From the NCBI GenBank assembly GCA_017548225.1, contig JAFYMV010000154.1:1-6249 (forward strand): DNA of 6,249 nt, in the 5' to 3' direction. Positions within the stretch are counted from its first letter, which is position 1; every line of letters begins with the position of its first letter. The notes below the pieces were generated by a model that made no database searches, was not told the DNA's origin, and saw only the letters and a list, made by a program, of their open reading frames with translations. The DNA is from Bacteroidaceae bacterium. Lineage in GTDB: Bacteria > Bacteroidota > Bacteroidia > Bacteroidales > Bacteroidaceae. Below are positions 1-6,144 of the stretch, piece by piece. A program made the position numbers and the translations under genes.

Positions 1-5
1 AGGTG

Positions 6-944
6 ATGTACATCAAGAAATGGATACTGACGCTATGCGCTGTGCTCGGCACCATAGGGGTGCGGGCGCAATTTGATACGCATTTCACGCACTACTGGGC
101 GCTACAAGGTTATTATAACCCTGCAGTGGCGGGGTTGAGCGGACGACTCAATATGTATGGTACTTATGCTATGCAGATGGTGGGATACACCAATGCGCCC
201 GCAACCATGCTCATTGGTGCTGATATGGTACTACCGACCGAGCAGAAAAATCAGGCAGTAAGTGCTAATCTTTATAGTGAGTCTATAGGTCTCTTTACAA
301 ACCAACGCCTCTTTGCAGGCTATGCCTACCGATTTAACTTGTGGGGCGGACGCATGGCTATGGGTATGAACGCAGGCTCACTAGAACAGAAATTTGATGG
401 ATCAAAGGTGGAAGCCGAGGAGTCAAGCGATGCTGCTTTCCCCTCATCAGAGGTCGATGGTATGGGACTGGATCTCACGGCTGGAGTGCACTATGTACAC
501 CCCATGTTCTACGCCGGACTATCGGTGATGCACCTTACAGCACCTACCATCGAATTGGGCGAAACGAATGAAATTAAGGTAGATCGTGCCTATTATTTCA
601 GTGGCGGATGCAATATTCAACTGAAGAATCCGTTACTATCCATACAGCCCTCGCTTCAGTTGATGACAGATTTGACAGCTTGGCGAGCCGACATGACCAT
701 ACGAGGTACCTACACCTATGATGAGAAACGCTACTATGCGGGCCTTACTTATAGTCCTATGACTTCGGTAGCCCTTCTCTTCGGTGGAGAAATCAATAGT
801 GTAACATTCGGCTATGCTTACGAGATCTTCACTTCGGGAGTAGGATTCATCTACGGAAGTCACGACCTATATGTGGGATATGTGATGGATTTGGAGCTGT
901 TTAATAAAGGAAGAAACAAACATAAAAGTATACGCATATTATAA
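6..944 (+). CDS. porP: PorP/SprF family type IX secretion system outer-membrane protein
   Basis: This is an outer-membrane component of the T9SS. PorP/SprF proteins are predicted beta-barrels associated with the periplasmic PorK/PorN part of the machine. The protein starts with a signal peptide: Lys4-Lys5, a hydrophobic stretch at about 6-18, and a likely signal peptidase I cut after Val-Arg-Ala21, giving a mature N-terminal Gln22. The family hallmark YYNPAVAG sits at residues 36-43. The rest alternates short aromatic/Gly-rich segments, as in a barrel (for example FAGYAYRFNL and YYAGLTYSP), and ends in a last strand-like segment plus a basic tail (KGRNKHKSIRIL). I chose ATG at 6 (312 residues); an in-frame GTG at 3 would add one Met. 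The ribosome-binding region and promoter lie outside the window. The stop is 5 bases before porK, so the two are almost certainly co-transcribed. The family call is firm; the exact role among PorP paralogues rests on operon position. Confidence 0.9.
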   Translation: MYIKKWILTLCAVLGTIGVRAQFDTHFTHYWALQGYYNPAVAGLSGRLNMYGTYAMQMVGYTNAPATMLIGADMVLPTEQKNQAVSANLYSESIGLFTNQRLFAGYAYRFNLWGGRMAMGMNAGSLEQKFDGSKVEAEESSDAAFPSSEVDGMGLDLTAGVHYVHPMFYAGLSVMHLTAPTIELGETNEIKVDRAYYFSGGCNIQLKNPLLSIQPSLQLMTDLTAWRADMTIRGTYTYDEKRYYAGLTYSPMTSVALLFGGEINSVTFGYAYEIFTSGVGFIYGSHDLYVGYVMDLELFNKGRNKHKSIRIL

Positions 945-949
945 CTCGT

Positions 950-2371
950 ATGAAAAAGACATGGATTATATGCCTGGCTGTTGTAGCTCTGCTGACCTCG
1001 TGCATGGGGGCAAACAATGCTGCTATGGCAGTGGGTGGTGAACTGACGGGCTCACGCTCGGCTGCATTCAATGAGCCGGCTCCGTTTGGCATGGTGCTTG
1101 TGCCACGCGGATCACTCAAATTGGGTGAGGAAGAAACCGATAGCCTATGGGGTTCAAATGCCCCACACAAGGAAATCTCGGTGGAATCATTCTGGATGGA
1201 CGATACAGAGATTACAAATGCAGAATATCGTCAATTTGTAAATTGGGTGCGCGACTCTATCATTCGTGAACGCCTCGCTGACCCTGCTTATGGTGGTGAC
1301 GAGACTTTCAAAATTGAGGAGGATGAGTATGGTGAGCCTATTACTCCATACCTCAACTGGAAAAAGCCCATTCCTTGGCGTAAAGCTACCGAAGACCAAA
1401 TGATAGCTATCAATAGCGTGATGAAACGCAATCCTTACACAGGTGCTATGGAACTCGACCCCAAGCAGATGAATTACCGCTACGAGGTGGTGGACTATAC
1501 CCAGGCTGCATTGCGTAAGAATCAGCTCGATGTTGCCATGCGTGTACGCAATACTGATGTGAAGGTAAACCCTGATGAGGTAATTATGATTTCGAAAGAT
1601 ACTGCCTACATCAATGAGGAAGGACAAATCGTTCGCGAAACAATCAATCGTCCTCTTTCAGGACCGTACGACTTTGTCAATACCTACATCGTGAACATCT
1701 TCCCCGATACTACCTGCTGGGTAAACGATTTTCCTAACGCAAATAATGAGATGTACATGCAGCTCTACTTCAATCACCCCAACTACAATGACTATCCTGT
1801 AGTAGGTGTGAGCTGGGAGCAGGCCAATGCCTTCTGCGCATGGCGTACTGATTATCTGTTGCGTGGACTCGGTCCTCAGGCCAAGTATGTGCAGCGCTAT
1901 CGTTTGCCGACAGAGGCAGAATGGGAGTATGCAGCACGCGGCAAAGAGGGCACACTATTCCCTTGGATGCAAGATGGTACCAAGAGTGATGAGGGTTGCT
2001 TCTATGCAAACTTTAAGCCTGAGCGTGGTAATTACACCAAGGACGGAAGCCTTATCACAACCAAAGTAGGTTCATACTCTGCTAATAGTCATGGATTATA
2101 TGATATGGCTGGTAATGTAGCCGAGTGGACATCAACCGTATATACCGAAGCTGGTGTATTGCAAATGAGCGACATGAATCCCGAGCTCTCATACAACGCA
2201 GCAAAGGAAGATCCTTACTATATGAAGAAGAAAACTGTGCGTGGTGGTTCATGGAAAGATCCTGAGAAATTTATCCAATCAGTATCACGCACCTACGAGT
2301 ATCAAAACGAAACTCGCTCATACATCGGATTCCGATGCGTACGCTCGTATGTGGGAACAATAAGAAAGTAA
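950..2371 (+). CDS. porK: Type IX secretion system ring lipoprotein PorK/GldK
   Basis: PorK is an outer-membrane lipoprotein that forms, with PorN, the large periplasmic ring of the T9SS. The 473-residue product begins with a lipoprotein signal peptide and lipobox L15-T16-S17-C18. The residues after Cys18 (MGANN) contain no acidic cluster, so a surface-export signal is not evident and a periplasm-facing anchor is expected. From about 47 to 466 it has the fold of formylglycine-generating enzyme (FGE/sulfatase-modifying factor): GMVLVPRG at 47-54, YPVVGVSW at 282-289, RLPTEAEWEYA at 318-328, GLYDMAGNVAEW at 382-393, RGGSW at 431-435 and GFRCV at 460-464. A stretch of about 170 residues between the first and middle motifs is longer than in typical FGE enzymes and fits the GldK family. 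The paired catalytic cysteines expected just after RGGSW are absent, so the domain is probably structural. It follows porP by 5 bases. Confidence 0.96.
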   Translation: MKKTWIICLAVVALLTSCMGANNAAMAVGGELTGSRSAAFNEPAPFGMVLVPRGSLKLGEEETDSLWGSNAPHKEISVESFWMDDTEITNAEYRQFVNWVRDSIIRERLADPAYGGDETFKIEEDEYGEPITPYLNWKKPIPWRKATEDQMIAINSVMKRNPYTGAMELDPKQMNYRYEVVDYTQAALRKNQLDVAMRVRNTDVKVNPDEVIMISKDTAYINEEGQIVRETINRPLSGPYDFVNTYIVNIFPDTTCWVNDFPNANNEMYMQLYFNHPNYNDYPVVGVSWEQANAFCAWRTDYLLRGLGPQAKYVQRYRLPTEAEWEYAARGKEGTLFPWMQDGTKSDEGCFYANFKPERGNYTKDGSLITTKVGSYSANSHGLYDMAGNVAEWTSTVYTEAGVLQMSDMNPELSYNAAKEDPYYMKKKTVRGGSWKDPEKFIQSVSRTYEYQNETRSYIGFRCVRSYVGTIRK

Positions 2372-2400
2372 AAAAAGGAATCATACTATCGAAATAATCA

Positions 2401-2435
2401 GAGTACTTGAAATGTCCGAAAGGCTCGGAGTACTC
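2401..2435 (+). promoter_or_regulatory. Inverted repeat / possible hairpin between porK and porL
   Basis: In the 90-base porK-porL gap, GAGTACT (2401-2407) is complementary to AGTACTC (2429-2435). Inside it, CCGA (2416-2419) pairs with TCGG (2425-2428) around a five-base loop. This gives a 7-bp plus 4-bp stem with an eight-base one-sided bulge. The right arm lies in a perfect 10-base palindrome, GGAGTACTCC (2427-2436), which could instead be a protein-binding site. No T-run follows, so it is not a classical terminator. A related element precedes porN. Possible roles are mRNA processing or stability, or translation tuning; all are inference. Confidence 0.35.
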
Positions 2436-2461
2436 CAAGAACAATATATAACTCATCCACT

Positions 2462-3277
2462 ATGAAACAGAAAACAAGTGCTATCAGCCGCTTTCAGGAT
2501 TTCTTGGAAACCCAAAAGGGACAAACCATATTGAACTACCTCTATAGCTGGGGTGCTGCTGTCGTTATTTTAGGTGCGCTCTTCAAGCTCACCCATATCA
2601 ACGGCGCCGACCTCATGCTTTTCCTCGGTATGGGTACCGAGGTACTCACCTTCATCGTTAATGGTTTTGAACGCCAGTCAAGCGCTAAGGAGGACGATGC
2701 TCCTGCTACAGCAGGTGGTCCCGTCATCATTGGTGGCGCTCCTATAGCTACCGGCACCGTAGTTGTTCCCCCCGTAGTTGAAACAGCTACAGCTGCAACA
2801 GCTGCAACAACTGCAACTGTTCCTCAACTCGACACAGAAGCACTTACTGCTATGGCCAACATCGCTGCAGCCAATGCTGCAGTGGCAGCAGCTGGTGCTG
2901 CTTCTGCTCCTGCGGCTATGCCAGCAATTGATGGTAAGGTTGATGTTCCCGAGTTGCAACAAGCTACTCAGGACTATGTAGACAAACTGCGTACGCTCAC
3001 CGAGTCATTCCAGCACATTGCAGACCAATCATCTCAGCTTGAGGCCAGCGCCGATGAAGTGGAGCGTCTTAGCCGTAACCTCACCTCTATCAATACAATC
3101 TATGAGATGCATCTCAAGAGTCTCGGTTCACAGATTGGCAACATTGACCAGGTGAACGACCAAACACGCCGCATGGCTGAGCAGATAGAGGAACTGAATC
3201 GTGTGTACGATCGCATGTTGCAGTCTATGACTGTGAACATGAATGTCGCTCGTCCCTCAAACGAACAAAGTAAGTAA
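2462..3277 (+). CDS. porL: Type IX secretion system motor protein PorL/GldL
   Basis: PorL is the inner-membrane stator-like subunit that, with PorM, converts proton flow into motion for the T9SS. The 271-residue protein has two transmembrane helices near the N-terminus, about 26-44 (YLYSWGAAVVILGALFK) and 50-69 (DLMLFLGMGTEVLTFIVNGF). Glu60 in the second helix matches the essential family glutamate (E49 in Flavobacterium GldL, E59 in P. gingivalis PorL). Lys42 and His45 match the other conserved polar pair. Residues about 73-160 are an Ala/Pro/Thr/Gly-rich linker. Residues about 164-260 are a cytoplasmic predicted coiled-coil region with the strongly conserved segments IYEMHLKSLGSQI and MAEQIEELNRVYDRML. 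The ATG at 2462 lacks a Shine-Dalgarno sequence but places the conserved helices at the usual distance from the N-terminus. It is 90 bases after porK and 20 bases before porM. Confidence 0.96.
   Translation: MKQKTSAISRFQDFLETQKGQTILNYLYSWGAAVVILGALFKLTHINGADLMLFLGMGTEVLTFIVNGFERQSSAKEDDAPATAGGPVIIGGAPIATGTVVVPPVVETATAATAATTATVPQLDTEALTAMANIAAANAAVAAAGAASAPAAMPAIDGKVDVPELQQATQDYVDKLRTLTESFQHIADQSSQLEASADEVERLSRNLTSINTIYEMHLKSLGSQIGNIDQVNDQTRRMAEQIEELNRVYDRMLQSMTVNMNVARPSNEQSK
2785..2817 (+). repeat. Imperfect 9-base tandem repeat in the porL linker
   Basis: The unit AGCTGCAAC occurs at 2791-2799 and 2800-2808, with a variant AACTGCAAC at 2809-2817 and a partial copy (AGCTAC) at 2785-2790. It encodes an Ala-Ala-Thr-like series in the linker between the membrane part and the coiled-coil region of PorL. 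The 9-base unit keeps the reading frame, so copy-number changes would lengthen or shorten the linker without breaking the gene. Confidence 0.6.
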
Positions 3278-3297
3278 GCCTAACACATACGCACACT

Positions 3298-4872
3298 ATG
3301 AGCGCTGGAAAGAAAAAGCTGACACCTCGTCAGCGAATGATTAACTTGATGTATGTCGTGCTGATGGCGATGCTTGCCCTCAATGTGTCGTCCGATGTGC
3401 TCAATGGCTTCACTATCGTGGACCTAGGACTTACACGCAGTGCAGACAATGCCACCAAGCAAAACTCAGCCATCTTCCAAGATTTCGAGGCACAAATGCT
3501 CAAGAACCCCGAAAAGGTAGGTGAATGGTATGCCAAGGCAAAGCGCGTGAAGGAACTTTCTGACTCGGCATGCAACTACGCAGAAGAGTTGAAGGTACGC
3601 ATGGTACGCGAAGCCGATGGCAAACATGCTGATGTGCGCAACATCAAGAATAAAGAGGACCTTGAGGCTGCTAACTATATCATGCTCTCACCTGTTACAG
3701 GAGAGGGACAAAAACTTTACGATCTCATCAATAATTACCGTGACCAAGTCGTATCAATGATTTCTGACACCGTACAGCAGCGTATCATCAGCGATAACTT
3801 TGATACTTCAGTGCCACAAAGCGAGATGGTATCGGGCAAGAACTGGCAGCAATTTAACTTTGAGAATATGCCCGTAGCTGCGGCCGTAACTTTGCTCACC
3901 AAGTTTCAAAACGATGTACGATATGCCGAAGGTGAAATCTTGCACGACCTCATCGTGAATATTGATGCTACCGATGTGCGTGTGAATGAATTGAGTGCTT
4001 ATGTTATCCCTACCTCACAGAATGTGGTAAGAGGTAATCGTTTTGGAGCTCGCATTATTATGGCTGCCGTGGATACAACCCAGCGCCCCAACATCTACAT
4101 CAATGATAAATTGGTAGAGACCGATAATGGTTGGTATGAGGTGCCTTGTAATACAACAGGGGACTTTACCCTCAATGGCTATCTTGAGCTCAACGATGGC
4201 TCTGGCGAGACTGTACGCCGCAACTTCTCACAGAAGTACACCGTAGTAGATCCCGTCGCTACCGTGTCGGCATCGATGATGAATGTGCTTTATGCAGGAT
4301 ATGATAATCCCATTGCTATCTCTGTGCCTGGAGTGCCAAGCAATAAGGTGTCAGCTCGCATCGCCAATGGTAATGGTACCTTGCGTCCCACAGCAAATGG
4401 CTTTATTGCTCACCCCTCCAAAGTTGGGGCTGATGTGGTAATTGCAGTAAGCGCTGAGCAAAGTGGCCGCCAAATGAGTATGGGTGAGTATACTTTCCGT
4501 GTACGCCAACTTCCTGACCCCACTCCTTTTATTGAGTACACCGACGATAAGGGTGTTACCCAGCGTTATCGTGGTGGTGGGACAAAACTGAGCAAGCAAG
4601 CCTTGATGAGTGCCGATGGCATCATCGCTGCAATTGATGATGGATTGCTTAATATTGGTTTCCGTGTTATCAGTTTTGAAACTGTTACATTTGACAATAT
4701 GGGTAATGCCATGCCCGAGATTTCTAACGGAGCCCAGTTCTCGGATCGTCAAAAGAACACCTTCCGCCGTCTCACGCGTGGCAAGCGTTTTTACATCTCA
4801 AGTGTAAAGGCTGTAGGTCCTGATGGTATAGAGCGACAATTACCCTCAACCCTTGAAGTAATCATCAATTAA
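3298..4872 (+). CDS. porM: Type IX secretion system motor protein PorM/GldM
   Basis: PorM is the rotor/shaft partner of PorL. A single N-terminal transmembrane helix sits in the PorL pore and a long dimeric periplasmic part reaches the PorK/PorN ring. The 524 residues are close to family length (just over 500). The start MSAGKKKLTPRQRMINLMY is the family signature. Arg11 matches the conserved arginine (R9 in Flavobacterium GldM) thought to pair with the PorL glutamate. The membrane helix is about 14-31 (MINLMYVVLMAMLALNVS). By comparison with known GldM/PorM structures, the periplasmic part should hold four domains: helical D1 at about 36-220, then beta-rich D2 (to about 315), D3 (to about 400) and D4 (about 405-524). 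The D3-D4 junction is marked by RQLPDPTPF at 403-411. Domain limits are by analogy. Nothing suggests truncation or frameshift. Confidence 0.96.
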   Translation: MSAGKKKLTPRQRMINLMYVVLMAMLALNVSSDVLNGFTIVDLGLTRSADNATKQNSAIFQDFEAQMLKNPEKVGEWYAKAKRVKELSDSACNYAEELKVRMVREADGKHADVRNIKNKEDLEAANYIMLSPVTGEGQKLYDLINNYRDQVVSMISDTVQQRIISDNFDTSVPQSEMVSGKNWQQFNFENMPVAAAVTLLTKFQNDVRYAEGEILHDLIVNIDATDVRVNELSAYVIPTSQNVVRGNRFGARIIMAAVDTTQRPNIYINDKLVETDNGWYEVPCNTTGDFTLNGYLELNDGSGETVRRNFSQKYTVVDPVATVSASMMNVLYAGYDNPIAISVPGVPSNKVSARIANGNGTLRPTANGFIAHPSKVGADVVIAVSAEQSGRQMSMGEYTFRVRQLPDPTPFIEYTDDKGVTQRYRGGGTKLSKQALMSADGIIAAIDDGLLNIGFRVISFETVTFDNMGNAMPEISNGAQFSDRQKNTFRRLTRGKRFYISSVKAVGPDGIERQLPSTLEVIIN

Positions 4873-4885
4873 GAATAACCGTCAA

Positions 4886-4909
4886 AGTACTCTGATACCT
4901 CTGAGTGCT
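4886..4909 (+). promoter_or_regulatory. Inverted repeat / possible hairpin between porM and porN
   Basis: In the 66-base porM-porN gap, AGTACTC (4886-4892) can pair with GAGTGCT (4903-4909) over seven positions, with one G-U pair and a ten-base loop. The right arm belongs to GAGTGCTCCAA (4903-4913), which ends 25 bases before the porN start. The porK-porL gap has the near-identical GAGTACTCCAA (2428-2438), ending 23 bases before the porL start. No T-run follows. The repetition of motif and position suggests a shared post-transcriptional or regulatory role, but the stem is weak alone. Confidence 0.35.
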
Positions 4910-4938
4910 CCAACCTCAAATCATAAAGTTTCCTCGAT

Positions 4939-6036
4939 ATGAAAATCAAAAACCTCATTGCCATAGTAACCTTGACCCTTTGCGTACAAGGAGTAATGGC
5001 ACAGCCTAAATCGCGGATTCAGGCTCAAGCCGAAGCTGAGAAAAAGACTGAAACCTCGCTCAGCGAGCGAGCCAAGGCACAGTATACCGCCCAGATGCCT
5101 GCTCCCACCGATGTCGTGTGGAAACGCGATATCTATCGCACTCTTGACCTCACAAAGGAGAAGAACGCTGCTCTTTACTACCCTGTAGAACCACTTGGCG
5201 ACCGTGTAAACCTCTTTACCCTCATCATCCGTCTCGTAGCAGATGGTAAGGTGCCTGCCTATGAGTACCGCTCTGATGGTAATGAACTCTTCACCGAAGA
5301 CAACAAGTACAAGGTAACCGATATGCTCGACAAGTTCTACATCTATTACGAGGACAAAGGAGGTAAGCTTGCCATTGCTGACAGCGATATTCCTTCAGGC
5401 GAAGTGTTGAGTTACTTTATTAAGGAAAGCTCGTTCTACGATCAGCGCACAGCAACTTATGCCACACGCGTTACTGCTATCTGCCCTGTGCTTCATCGTA
5501 GCGGTGACTTCGGTAGCGAGACCACCAAGTACCCCATGTTCTGGCTCAACTATGATGAGGTAAGTCCCTATTTCGGTATGACACCTCTGATGACCAGTAG
5601 CTATAATAATGTTTCAAACATGAGTGTTGACGACTATTTTGTGCGTAGCCTCTACGAAGGAGATATCTATAAGACCGCTAATCTGCAAAACAAACTCCTT
5701 GCGCAGTACTGTCCTAATGACACAGCTTTAAAAGCCGAACAGCAGCGTATCGAGAAAGAACTTGTTACCTTCGAAAACAAACTCTGGGGAATCGAAGAGT
5801 CTGTTCCTGCGGCATCACAACAGGAAGCCGAAAAGAAAAGTGCTGCCCGCCCTCAAGTGACACGCGCTCCCAAAGTAGAAAAGTCTGCAAAAACAGAAAC
5901 TGTTAAGGCGGAGGATTCCACACCGTCGAAAACGGTGAAGGCCTCATCGGTGCGTACCACACACCAAAAGACTGCACCAACGAGCAAATCTGCAAGTAGT
6001 AGTCAAACTCTTTCTGTGCGTCGTCAACGCCGATAA
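4939..6036 (+). CDS. porN: Type IX secretion system ring subunit PorN/GldN
   Basis: PorN is the periplasmic partner of the PorK lipoprotein in the T9SS ring and a contact point for the periplasmic part of PorM. The 365-residue product has a signal peptide with a hydrophobic core at about 5-19 and a likely signal peptidase I cut after Val-Met-Ala21, leaving Gln22 first. Cys15 is preceded by Leu, which does not fit a lipobox, so it is not called a lipoprotein. The GldN core covers about 55-285, with recognisable segments VVWKRDIYRTLDL, NLFTLIIRLVADGKVPAYEY, YPMFWLNYDEV and DDYFVRSLYEGDIYKTANLQNK. After Trp283 comes a tail of about 78 residues, low in complexity and rich in Lys, Arg, Ala, Ser and Thr, ending RRQRR. 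It is the last gene of the operon, 66 bases after porM, and is followed by a strong palindrome. Confidence 0.95.
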   Translation: MKIKNLIAIVTLTLCVQGVMAQPKSRIQAQAEAEKKTETSLSERAKAQYTAQMPAPTDVVWKRDIYRTLDLTKEKNAALYYPVEPLGDRVNLFTLIIRLVADGKVPAYEYRSDGNELFTEDNKYKVTDMLDKFYIYYEDKGGKLAIADSDIPSGEVLSYFIKESSFYDQRTATYATRVTAICPVLHRSGDFGSETTKYPMFWLNYDEVSPYFGMTPLMTSSYNNVSNMSVDDYFVRSLYEGDIYKTANLQNKLLAQYCPNDTALKAEQQRIEKELVTFENKLWGIEESVPAASQQEAEKKSAARPQVTRAPKVEKSAKTETVKAEDSTPSKTVKASSVRTTHQKTAPTSKSASSSQTLSVRRQRR

Positions 6037-6051
6037 ATCACAACAATTAGC

Positions 6052-6089
6052 AATGAAATGAGCCAAGTTCGAACTTGGCTCATTTCATT
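6052..6089. terminator. 38-base perfect palindrome, likely bidirectional terminator
   Basis: Starting 15 bases after the porN stop, a perfect 38-base palindrome is centred between 6070 and 6071. As RNA it can form a 17-bp stem with a TCGA loop. The inner stem is GC-richer (GAGCCAAGT paired with ACTTGGCTC). The outer part is A-rich on the left (AATGAAAT) and T-rich on the right (ATTTCATT), so each strand sees a hairpin core followed by a U-rich stretch. It lies between the operon and a convergent minus-strand gene, the expected place for a terminator serving both. The U-tract is interrupted by C. Confidence 0.8.
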
Positions 6090-6120
6090 TATATCTTGTG
6101 GGAGTAATATTTTCAATGAT

Positions 6121-6144
6121 GGAGAGAGTAAGACTCTTTTCTCC
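6121..6144 (-). terminator. Weak hairpin just after the convergent gene's stop
   Basis: Read on the minus strand, GGAGA pairs with TCTCC and GAGT with ACTC around a three-base loop, with a small AAA bulge. It begins directly after the TAA stop of the minus-strand gene. There is no run of T after it on that strand, so termination may rely on the larger palindrome 30 bases further on. The rest of the gap, 6090-6120, shows nothing recognisable. Confidence 0.25.

Larger units (their letters stand above)
6..6089 (+). other. T9SS core operon porP-porK-porL-porM-porN
   Basis: All five genes lie on the plus strand with gaps of 5, 90, 20 and 66 bases, no internal rho-independent terminator with a clear T-run, and a strong palindrome after the last stop. 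This gene order is known from P. gingivalis, where the set encodes the transenvelope core. The operon promoter would be upstream of the window, since the window begins at the porP start. In P. gingivalis the PorX/PorY two-component system and the sigma factor SigP control these genes; nothing in this window shows whether that holds here. The two longer gaps each carry an inverted repeat and could also hold internal promoters, but I see no convincing Bacteroidetes -7/-33 promoter pair in them. Confidence 0.88.

Noticed and set aside
1187..1627. Minus-strand open frame of 146 codons opposite porK
   Set aside because: It lies wholly antisense to a well-conserved gene, its peptide has no recognisable motif, and the porK frame explains the sequence.
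1827..2069. Plus-strand 80-codon frame inside porK
   Set aside because: It overlaps the conserved FGE-like motifs in another frame and has no recognisable features.
950..2371. Reading porK as a sulfatase-modifying (formylglycine-generating) enzyme
   Set aside because: The catalytic cysteine pair is missing, a lipoprotein signal is present, and the gene sits in the T9SS operon.
2372..2461. An internal promoter for porL
   Set aside because: No convincing Bacteroidetes pair (TTTG near -33 with TAnnTTTG near -7) could be seen; only the inverted repeat is supported.
2678..2981. Overlapping frames on both strands in the porL linker giving Gln/Leu-rich or Cys/Ser-rich peptides
   Set aside because: These are by-products of the low-complexity GCT/GCA/ACA codon runs of the PorL linker; the compositions are unnatural and the frames lie inside porL.
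4351..4752. Minus-strand open frame of 133 codons opposite porM
   Set aside because: It is antisense to the conserved D3-D4 part of porM, with no family motif or plausible start context.
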